Source: a bacterium (GTDB lineage: Bacteria; JAHJDO01). Taken from it: DNA of 9,487 nucleotides. Location: positions 1 to 9,487 of the forward strand of contig JAUSPT010000013.1 of NCBI GenBank assembly GCA_030652805.1, written 5' to 3'. Under the pieces are notes generated by a model. The model was given only the letters and a program-made list of their open reading frames with translations, was not told the origin of the DNA and did not search any database. Positions 1 to 6,424 of this stretch are shown in pieces (the first letter of the stretch is position 1; each line of letters begins with the position of its first letter). A program made the translations under genes and the position numbers.

Positions 1-3000
1 GTATCAAGGGCCAGAGAAGACACCGGAGGATTAAGTAGTGCAATAGCGGCAGAGCTATTATCTCTTCCTCGCACAGACCAAGTATATCCAATGGGCAGTA
101 GCAATATCGACCTGAGAAAACGGGTTATGAAGGAACTAACAGGGAAGGATCTGCCATTTTCTAAGATAGGTGCTGGAGCTGTACGAGACGCACTATTAAA
201 AGCCGCCGGTCTTACCAAAGAAGGCAAAGCTGTTGTTGAATATGAAGGCGAAATAAGAACATGGCTTAAATCATTAGAAGCCAAACCAACCGGAGAACTG
301 CCTAAGTATGCCACCAAGAAGGTTACTTTTCAAAAACAGTTAAAGCCAGAAGAAATAGAGGCTATAGAAAATACAGAAGGCGCAGTTTTAGATAAAAATG
401 GTCTTTCATTAGATGTCGTACGTTACCAAAAGCCAGAACAAGCAGGTGAACTTTCTATCAGAGAAGGAGTTTTCTTTTTACCAGAAAAAAAGAGTCCTTA
501 TAAAAAATACTACACAACAGGTAAAATTGGATATGGAGGGAGTGAAAGGTTAGAAGGGCGTACTACTTATCGTAATCCATATATGGTCAAGGCATCTTCA
601 GGGGGCAGAGCGCCTAAACTTGTTTATAATTTTATTAACGGTAAAGGTGCTTATGAAAAAATGCGTTCAGACGTTCTAAGAAATGCTTGGACAAAAGGCT
701 TTATTCACAGACCAGATTATAACGGTGTGTCTAATTTATTAGAAAAATATGGTGGCAACTCAGATTTAACAGACGCAATAATAGAGGTAAGCACAAAAGG
801 CAATACACTCCCTTATGCTATTCAAGAACATATTGTAGCAAGTTCTGTCCGAAAAGCAGGATACGATGCAGTTATTGGTTACAATAAAATAGGTGGCAAG
901 ATAAGATTGTCTGAAGTCTTTGATGTTAGACCTTCAAGATACCCCTCTAAAATTACATGGGAACATTATTTTGAAGATTTCTATGGACAAGAAAAACCTA
1001 AACCTACAGATGTTGTTTATGCCACCAAAGAAGTCAAGCCACAGAAAGCCATTTGGAAAGAAATTTTAAAAGAAGAAAAATTAAACTTACCAGAAGGAGA
1101 AATAGGCGATTTTATATTAAATTATGCTCGGATAGCCGATCCTGATTTGTTTATTTCAACATCTGAGATAAAAACTATTGCTATAGATTTAAACTCTAAA
1201 ATCAAGAAAACAATAGGAAGACTTGAAACAGGTGAGATTGAAGTAGAAAGCCCGCCTGCAATGATAGAAGATTTAAAAAGTGCATCGAAAGGATTAACCG
1301 AAGAAATAAGAAACAAGGATGCTAACAACAGAGCAGGATTAATAGTAGAAATAGATAACATAGTTTCAATTAGTCATCGTGTGGATAGTAATATTTTGCC
1401 TGTTATCTTTGATTTAGGAGACGGAATAACGGATAGATGGGCAGTAATAAAAGACATCGACAATATTTTAGATTATTTAGCATCTTCAAAAGTAAGGACA
1501 AGTAAAGATTTTATTGACAAATTTTATGCTACTAAACAATCCATCTCCGACAGTAACATAACCATATCTCAAGTAAGAGACCTATTCAAACCCCTTCATT
1601 CCGGACTGACTCAAGACGATAATGTTTGGGTAAAACTCCGAGGCGGATACGGCTTCCAAGTTAAGAACGTACAATCCATCGCAGAGAACGAACTTGCCTT
1701 TGAAATTGGCCGTGGTCGTATGAAAACAGATGGCGAATTAATTGCCGGTAAGTTTGAAGACGATACAATAGAGATAGTCAAAGGAATAGGGGACAGGTGG
1801 ACGCTTACAGAAGAAGGAATCCACATGTCCGAAAAGGCAGGTCTTATTAGGTCTGATGAAGTATCAGCTCTCACACGCAAAATAAAGTGGCTTGCCCGGG
1901 CAGGTAAATTTGAAACACAGAATAAAAACGATATAGGTGGCTTCGAGGATCGGGCAAAGTTCATAATTGAAGGTCTGCATAAGAGGGCAACTTATACCGG
2001 AACAACTCAAAAGATACTTAACAAAATAGCTGATTTTATAGATTCATTGGTTAATCTTTTCAAGGCTACTTCGAGGGGGGTAACAAGAGCCTTTGAAAGT
2101 GGAGAAATCTTTCAGAGAGAAGCAGAAACTTCAGGCATTAATCAGTTTGCTCAGGATGTGAGTTTCTCTTTGAAGAAGGCTATTGCTAATATTCGAGATA
2201 ATCCTAAGTTCAATAAATGGTTTAAAAAGAGTCAAGTTGTGGATAAAAATGATAATCCATTGCCAGTTTATCATGGGACTAAAGCTATAATTGACAAATT
2301 CAAACATGACGAAAAAAGGTTTGATGATAGACTGATATTCTTTAGCAAAGACCCGGCATTTGCGGAAGAATGGGCAAGAGGCCGACAACCCAATAAGCCA
2401 TCAAGAAATTATAGTTGGACTGACCAAGACCAGAAAAACTTAGACAAACACTGGAAGGACTTTCATAAGATTTCAGATGAATTATATAAAACAGATAAAG
2501 TTAAATGGACTGAAAAATATGATAAATTAAGAGCAACAGAACCAAGAACAAGATATACTGAAGAAAGAGAAGCTGATGTCTCCATATATCCTGTATATAT
2601 CTCAGCTCAAAACATATTTAATCCAATGAAAGATTATAAAGTAGTTGAACCATTACTAAAAACTATGGAGGGTATGCAGGGTGTTATAGAAAAAGGACTT
2701 CATAAAGAAGGTAATTGGATTGTATATGAGCGCAAGGACGTTATCGATCTGCTTGAATCAAAAGGTTATGATGGAATTTATATAAAAGAATCAGCCTTTT
2801 CTGGCGCACCACATGATACGATAGCGGTATGGGAACCAACCCAAATAAAATCTATATTCAACACTGGAGCATACGGATTAGATGAGCCTGATATAATGTA
2901 TGCCGTAGCCGGTAAGCCAACTAAAAAGCTGACTGTTGCTGAAAAAATGCTTGGACTAAGAAAACCCAAAGAAAAAGATATAATTGAAACTTATAAAGAA

Positions 3001-6000
3001 AAACACATAGCTTTTGAACCTAAAAAATTAAGTCTTACAAAGGAAAATGCCAAAGATTTTATTGCAAAAACTTACACTAAATTTGTCTTTAAAGAATATC
3101 CTGCAATTAGATTAGCAGAAAAATCTAAAGACCCTAAAGCTATTCAGCGGGTCCAAGACCAAATAAACAGGGTGTGGGGCAAGGGTGGTATTGTAGAGGT
3201 TTTTGTAGCCGGTAAGGGGCCACACAGATTAGATGTTGAAGGCAAGCCTGTATATATCGAAAATACACAGTCTCTTAAAGAAATAGTTAAAGACCTTAAT
3301 CCTCAAGAATATGAAGATTATGAAACCCTTAGAATAGCTGAAAGAGATGTTGCTCTTGCCAGATTCAGACCCGATATAACAGGAACAGATATTGAAGCAT
3401 CGACTCAAGTTATCAACGCACTTGAAAGAAAGTACGGAGATAAAATTAAGAAACTTCGAGACACTTCCAAAGCCCAAAGGAAATATGATGATATTCTCTT
3501 ACAGCTTTTAGTTGAAGAAGGCTGGTTGTCTAATAGGATTTACGAAACTATAAAAGCAAGACCGGAGGCTGAGTTCTACGCTTCGTTTTTACGAGAAATG
3601 GAATCTGTCGGAGAGCAGGTTTTTGGTGGTAAAGACCCCCTTAAAAAAATTAGAGGCTCTGAACTTAGGAAAATACCAACTATTGAATCGTCTATTTCTA
3701 ATACATATAAGACAATTAAATTGTTAGAAACAATAAAGCTTAACAAAGAAATAGTTAATCTTAGAAACCTGACCCCTGATCTTACTGAGGTTATTAAAGA
3801 GGTTAAGCCTCATTATATCCCAGTAAAACAAACATTAGAAGCTGAAGTTGACCCTAAAATGAGAGGGGAACTTGATGAAGTTACTAAAGGGCTTGGAGCA
3901 ACTGTAGAAACTTTAAAAAAAGTAGGCCGTGGTAAATTAGGGCGGTTTATTCACGAAATGAGAGGTCTTGGACTTACTGATGAAGAATCAAATAGAATTG
4001 AATTAAAATTTGCTACTACTGAAAAAACATACGCACATGAATTGGGGCATTTAATTGACAGAAAGTTTGACTTGCAGACCCTACTCATAAAAGGCAGGGG
4101 AGAAGAATACGCAACAATTAAGAAAGAATTAAGAAAAATAGCAGACCAAAGAGCAGCGGATGATAGTTCTGCTTATTATAAAAAATACATAAGAAAACGT
4201 ACAGAACAAGTAGCTGAATTTGTCTCAAGATACTTAACACAACCCGATCAAGCAAGGAAATTAGCTCCGGCTGCTGTAAAGAAATTAGAAGAATTCTTTA
4301 ATTCCAAACCACAATTAAGAAAATTATTGACAATACGACCTTCGGGACAAGCAATTTTAGCCAAAATGTCAGATGTTTTATTTGCTAAGTCTCCAATACC
4401 GCCTAAAAATACAATCATAGTTCCTGTAAATGGCATGAAACATTATTGGCAAATACCAGCAGATGTTCACAAAGCTATAGACTATTACTCACCACAAGAA
4501 ATGAGCATGGTTATAAAGATTCTATCGGGGCCTGCTCGCCTTCTTCGTGCTGGTGCAACTTTATCTGCTGAATTTATTATGCGTAACCCCATAAGAGATC
4601 AGTTTACAGCAATGGTATATTCTAAATACGGGTATATACCTTTTTGGGATTTGGGTCGAGGATTTTTTGAATTAATGAAAAAGGGTGATCTTTATCAAGA
4701 ATTCAAAGCGGGCGGTGGTGAACAAGCATACTTTACCAGCATGGATAGAACCACCTTAAACATGACTACTAAAGATATTGTTGGTTTTAGGAAAGGATTA
4801 AAAACATATAATCCTATTGAATACCTGCGAATAGCCTCAGAAGCGATGGAAAAGGCTACCAGATTGGGGTTATATAAAAGAGCAAGAGCTAAGGGCGCAA
4901 CTGTTCCAGAAGCAACTGCAGCGGCAAGAGAAAGCACACTAGACTTTCGCAGGATAGGAGAGGAGCGCAGAATTAACCAGATCATAGCTTTTTGGAATGC
5001 TAATGTTCAGGGCATAGATATAATGCGTAGGAAAATACACAAATATCCAGGACGTACTTTATTAAGACTCACAATGGGAATAACCCTTCCTTCAATTGCT
5101 TTATGGTTATATAACAATAGTGATGATGATCGAAAAGAACGATACAACGCCTTGCCAGGATGGAGAAAGAACTTTTTCTGGAATATTATCATTGAAGATA
5201 TGCCAGTAATTTCTTTGCCAAAACCTTTTGAATTAGGTCTTATATTTGGTTCTTTACCGGAAAGAATTTTAGATTATATTGCTCTTAACGATCCAAAAGA
5301 ATTAAAGACTATAGCTCAATCAATAAAAGACGGAACTATGCCAGGACTTATTCCTACAGCGGCCTTACCCATACTTGAAAATATGACCAATTGGAGTTTT
5401 TTTATGGAGCGTCCAATTGAAAGCGAAACGATAAAAAGACTTCCTCCGGGCCAAAGGGCACATCAATACACAAGCATTGCTCTCAAGAAATTTGGAAAAG
5501 CAATGGATATATCACCTATTAAAATGGAAAATTGGGTTAGAGGATGGACTGGCGGTTTAGGAAAATTTGGACTTGATATTATAGACCCATTATTTAAAAC
5601 AGATGAGATACCAGAAGTTACAAAACATTGGTACGAAGTAACACCTGGGCTTAAAGGATTTATTGGTAAAGAATTTGTTGGTGGAAAAGATATAACCAAT
5701 TTTTATGATAATCTTGAAAAAATAACACAAGCAGAACAAGGGTTTAATTTGTTATTTAAAACAGATAAAGAAGAAGCGGATAAGTTTAATAAGAAAACTA
5801 ATGGAATCAAAAGATTTGCGACTTCATTCAGGAAGACATCTTTAAAGATAGGGAAATTACGAAAAAGAAAATCAGTTATAATGGAATCTAAACAATATAC
5901 TTCTGATAGAAAGCGTGAACTTGTTGACGAGATAGATAAGAAAATGACAGTGATTGCAAGATTAAGAAATGAGACACTATTAAAACCAATAGGCAGGCAA

Positions 6001-6099
6001 CTGATTCCAGGGATGGTTTCATGGGAATCAAAGGAAAAACCAATCTGGCAAGAGTCAGTGTTTGGAAAGAAATTACCTTGGCAAAAAACCACATTTTAA
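1..6099 (+). CDS. Giant phage polyvalent protein (ART, zincin and LPD38 domains), 5' partial
   Basis: The frame is open from the first base to the TAA at 6097-6099. The ATG at 91 has no Shine-Dalgarno sequence before it and 30 open codons precede it, so it is probably an internal Met and the real start lies off the left edge. Counting codon 1 at base 1, the 2,032 visible residues carry an ADP-ribosyltransferase-like region (about 131-315), a degenerate zincin-like region (575-660), a clear ART-PolyVal domain with YHGT at 757-760 (740-968), a helical segment (1035-1250), a zincin with HELGH at 1346-1350, and an LPD38-type C-terminal region (1510-1870) with a charged helical tail. Phage polyvalent proteins combine such effector domains in one chain and are thought to enter the host with the DNA, where they counter defences or alter host proteins. 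That role is family knowledge, not visible here. The next gene starts 10 bases after the stop. Confidence 0.88.
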   Translation, partial: VSRAREDTGGLSSAIAAELLSLPRTDQVYPMGSSNIDLRKRVMKELTGKDLPFSKIGAGAVRDALLKAAGLTKEGKAVVEYEGEIRTWLKSLEAKPTGELPKYATKKVTFQKQLKPEEIEAIENTEGAVLDKNGLSLDVVRYQKPEQAGELSIREGVFFLPEKKSPYKKYYTTGKIGYGGSERLEGRTTYRNPYMVKASSGGRAPKLVYNFINGKGAYEKMRSDVLRNAWTKGFIHRPDYNGVSNLLEKYGGNSDLTDAIIEVSTKGNTLPYAIQEHIVASSVRKAGYDAVIGYNKIGGKIRLSEVFDVRPSRYPSKITWEHYFEDFYGQEKPKPTDVVYATKEVKPQKAIWKEILKEEKLNLPEGEIGDFILNYARIADPDLFISTSEIKTIAIDLNSKIKKTIGRLETGEIEVESPPAMIEDLKSASKGLTEEIRNKDANNRAGLIVEIDNIVSISHRVDSNILPVIFDLGDGITDRWAVIKDIDNILDYLASSKVRTSKDFIDKFYATKQSISDSNITISQVRDLFKPLHSGLTQDDNVWVKLRGGYGFQVKNVQSIAENELAFEIGRGRMKTDGELIAGKFEDDTIEIVKGIGDRWTLTEEGIHMSEKAGLIRSDEVSALTRKIKWLARAGKFETQNKNDIGGFEDRAKFIIEGLHKRATYTGTTQKILNKIADFIDSLVNLFKATSRGVTRAFESGEIFQREAETSGINQFAQDVSFSLKKAIANIRDNPKFNKWFKKSQVVDKNDNPLPVYHGTKAIIDKFKHDEKRFDDRLIFFSKDPAFAEEWARGRQPNKPSRNYSWTDQDQKNLDKHWKDFHKISDELYKTDKVKWTEKYDKLRATEPRTRYTEEREADVSIYPVYISAQNIFNPMKDYKVVEPLLKTMEGMQGVIEKGLHKEGNWIVYERKDVIDLLESKGYDGIYIKESAFSGAPHDTIAVWEPTQIKSIFNTGAYGLDEPDIMYAVAGKPTKKLTVAEKMLGLRKPKEKDIIETYKEKHIAFEPKKLSLTKENAKDFIAKTYTKFVFKEYPAIRLAEKSKDPKAIQRVQDQINRVWGKGGIVEVFVAGKGPHRLDVEGKPVYIENTQSLKEIVKDLNPQEYEDYETLRIAERDVALARFRPDITGTDIEASTQVINALERKYGDKIKKLRDTSKAQRKYDDILLQLLVEEGWLSNRIYETIKARPEAEFYASFLREMESVGEQVFGGKDPLKKIRGSELRKIPTIESSISNTYKTIKLLETIKLNKEIVNLRNLTPDLTEVIKEVKPHYIPVKQTLEAEVDPKMRGELDEVTKGLGATVETLKKVGRGKLGRFIHEMRGLGLTDEESNRIELKFATTEKTYAHELGHLIDRKFDLQTLLIKGRGEEYATIKKELRKIADQRAADDSSAYYKKYIRKRTEQVAEFVSRYLTQPDQARKLAPAAVKKLEEFFNSKPQLRKLLTIRPSGQAILAKMSDVLFAKSPIPPKNTIIVPVNGMKHYWQIPADVHKAIDYYSPQEMSMVIKILSGPARLLRAGATLSAEFIMRNPIRDQFTAMVYSKYGYIPFWDLGRGFFELMKKGDLYQEFKAGGGEQAYFTSMDRTTLNMTTKDIVGFRKGLKTYNPIEYLRIASEAMEKATRLGLYKRARAKGATVPEATAAARESTLDFRRIGEERRINQIIAFWNANVQGIDIMRRKIHKYPGRTLLRLTMGITLPSIALWLYNNSDDDRKERYNALPGWRKNFFWNIIIEDMPVISLPKPFELGLIFGSLPERILDYIALNDPKELKTIAQSIKDGTMPGLIPTAALPILENMTNWSFFMERPIESETIKRLPPGQRAHQYTSIALKKFGKAMDISPIKMENWVRGWTGGLGKFGLDIIDPLFKTDEIPEVTKHWYEVTPGLKGFIGKEFVGGKDITNFYDNLEKITQAEQGFNLLFKTDKEEADKFNKKTNGIKRFATSFRKTSLKIGKLRKRKSVIMESKQYTSDRKRELVDEIDKKMTVIARLRNETLLKPIGRQLIPGMVSWESKEKPIWQESVFGKKLPWQKTTF
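391..945 (+). other. Domain: divergent N-terminal ADP-ribosyltransferase-like region
   Basis: Residues 131-315 of the giant protein repeat the strand order of the clear ART domain further down. LDVVRYQ (138-144) sits where VYHGT would be, GVFFLPE (156-162) matches LIFFSKD, YRNPYMV (190-196) matches NIFNPM, GYDAVIG (287-293) matches GYDGIYI, and SEVFDVRPS (304-312) matches the AVWEPTQIK strand. The His of the YHGT motif is absent; Arg141 lies nearby, so this could be an Arg-type ART or an inactive copy. The call rests on pattern matching by eye, not on an alignment score. Confidence 0.5.
1723..1980 (+). other. Domain: zincin-like region with a degenerate metal motif
   Basis: Residues 575-660 have the layout of the short zincin found in many phage polyvalent proteins: a Trp-containing lead-in (DRW, 598-600), a helix where HExxH should sit, a segment of the form GLIRSDEVSALTRK, then an acidic ExRA-type motif (EDRAKF, 649-654). 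The expected HExxH reads EEGIH (604-608), so the first His is replaced by Glu while the Glu and second His remain. Metal binding is therefore doubtful. It is followed by an amphipathic helical stretch (about 668-700) ending in GEIFQRE, a common linker before ART-PolyVal domains. Confidence 0.45.
2218..2904 (+). other. Domain: ART-PolyVal ADP-ribosyltransferase
   Basis: Residues 740-968 show the hallmarks of the ADP-ribosyltransferase domain of phage polyvalent proteins. The entry strand is WFKKSQVVD...LPVYHGT (YHGT at 757-760), followed by IFFSKDPAFAEEWA (779-792), the strand PVYISAQNIFNPM (864-876), GYDGIYI (922-928), and the exit IAVWEPTQIKSIF (941-953), ending in the usual LDEPDIMYA tail (960-968). 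The family is predicted to transfer ADP-ribose from NAD+ to protein or nucleic acid targets. The target here is unknown. His758 is the likely NAD-binding residue by analogy with His-type ARTs. Confidence 0.85.
3103..3750 (+). other. Domain: helical segment typical of phage polyvalent proteins
   Basis: Residues 1035-1250 are charged and helical, with landmarks that recur between effector domains of these proteins: GGIVEVFVAGKGP, then a YEDYETLRIAERD helix (1104-1116), then LLVEEGWLSNRIYETI (1169-1184), then a KKIRGSELRKIPTIESSISNTYK stretch (starting near 1215) that matches the family's usual 'KGS...I..P.ESLI.NTY' pattern. I see no catalytic motif. It is probably structural or concerned with packaging or ejection, but its function is not known to me. 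Confidence 0.5.
3973..4275 (+). other. Domain: zincin metallopeptidase (intact HELGH)
   Basis: Residues 1325-1425 hold YAHELGHLID with HELGH at 1346-1350, the zinc-binding and catalytic HExxH motif of zincins. About 52 residues later comes EQVAEFVSRYL, in which Glu1402 or Glu1406 is well placed as the third, gluzincin-type metal ligand. The approach sequence GRGKLGRFIHEM and the trailing LTQPDQARKLAP segment are both usual for the peptidases in phage polyvalent proteins. The likely role is cleavage of host proteins, or self-processing of this very long chain. Both roles are inferred. Confidence 0.75.
4528..5610 (+). other. Domain: LPD38-type large polyvalent protein C-terminal domain
   Basis: Residues 1510-1870 match the LPD38 pattern as I know it. 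Landmarks are GPARLLRAGATL, the RNPIRD motif (1528-1533), INQIIAFWNANVQGID (1658-1673), a hydrophobic stretch with LPSIALWLYNN (about 1689-1706) followed by an acidic run and PGWRKNFFW, then PFELGLIFGSLPERI, and finally a SPIKMENWVRGWTGGLG element. The hydrophobic stretch could contact or enter a membrane. LPD38 commonly ends phage polyvalent proteins and has no assigned enzyme activity. After it, residues 1870-2032 form a Lys/Arg/Glu-rich helical tail. Confidence 0.75.
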
Positions 6100-6103
6100 G
6101 GAG
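6098..6103 (+). promoter_or_regulatory. Shine-Dalgarno AAGGAG overlapping the upstream stop codon
   Basis: AAGGAG shares its first two bases with the TAA that ends the giant gene and lies 6 bases before the ATG at 6110. It fixes the start of the small downstream gene at 6110 rather than at the TTG at 6062, and it suggests translational coupling between the two. Confidence 0.8.
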
Positions 6104-6109
6104 AATATT

Positions 6110-6424
6110 ATGGCAAACGTTAGTGCTCCATTCGTTTCCGTTGGATCGGCAATTGTGGGTGTTGTTGAACAAGTTATTGTACCCGTAAGTTGGACGGCAG
6201 TTTCAATACCCGCTGACAAAACATGTAAAGAATTAATTATTAGCGAACGGTCAGCGATAAGCTGGAGATTATCTGCCAACTCTGATGGAAGTACATTCTT
6301 TACAGTAACAGGGCCTTTATCTATGGAAATTTTCGGCTCAGCAGGGCAGGTTCTGTTTTACGCTCAGACGACTGCTATTTCTGGTGGCGGTTCTGGTTTA
6401 TTAGAAATTATGCTGGTGAATTGA
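6110..6424 (+). CDS. Small beta-rich protein, probable phage virion component
   Basis: This gene encodes 104 residues beginning MANVSAPFVSVG. The start is set by AAGGAG six bases upstream. The sequence alternates hydrophobic and small polar residues, is rich in Ser, Thr, Val and Gly, has no catalytic-looking motif, and has a Gly/Ser loop (SGGGSG) before a final strand ending EIMLVN. This suggests a small beta-sandwich, as seen in many minor virion proteins or decoration proteins, but I do not recognise a named family. There is no signal peptide. Its place directly after a giant virion-associated gene favours a structural role. Its TGA overlaps the next ATG by one base (TGATG), so it and the downstream fusion gene are likely translated from the same message. 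Confidence 0.75.
   Translation: MANVSAPFVSVGSAIVGVVEQVIVPVSWTAVSIPADKTCKELIISERSAISWRLSANSDGSTFFTVTGPLSMEIFGSAGQVLFYAQTTAISGGGSGLLEIMLVN
6415..6419 (+). promoter_or_regulatory. Weak Shine-Dalgarno (GGTGA) inside the preceding gene
   Basis: GGTGA lies 4 bases before the ATG at 6424, a short spacing, and 13 bases before an in-frame ATG at 6433. With the TGATG overlap it points to coupled reinitiation at 6424, but the start at 6433 cannot be excluded. Confidence 0.35.

Noticed and set aside
91-93. ATG at 91 as the start of the giant gene
   Set aside because: The frame is open for all 30 preceding codons to the window edge and there is no Shine-Dalgarno sequence before this ATG, so it is more likely an internal Met.
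1122-1964. Minus-strand open frames opposite the middle of the giant gene
   Set aside because: Their translations are low-complexity Ser/Ile/Phe-rich strings typical of reverse-strand shadows of AT-rich coding DNA.
2905-3216. A 12-base match, GTAGCCGGTAAG, at 2905-2916 and 3205-3216
   Set aside because: It is short, occurs twice in the same frame and encodes VAGK each time. It may be chance or a faint trace of sequence similarity; there is no repeat array.
6062-6064. TTG at 6062 as the start of the small beta-rich gene
   Set aside because: It lies inside the end of the giant gene without a ribosome binding site, whereas the ATG at 6110 has AAGGAG at ideal spacing.
5703-6172. Minus-strand open frames opposite the end of the giant gene
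   Set aside because: They lie antisense to a strongly supported coding region, show no recognisable domain, and I see no good ribosome binding site.
6421-6423. TTG at 6421 as the start of the fusion gene
   Set aside because: The ATG immediately after it forms a TGATG overlap with the upstream stop, a common coupled start, and ATG is preferred over TTG.
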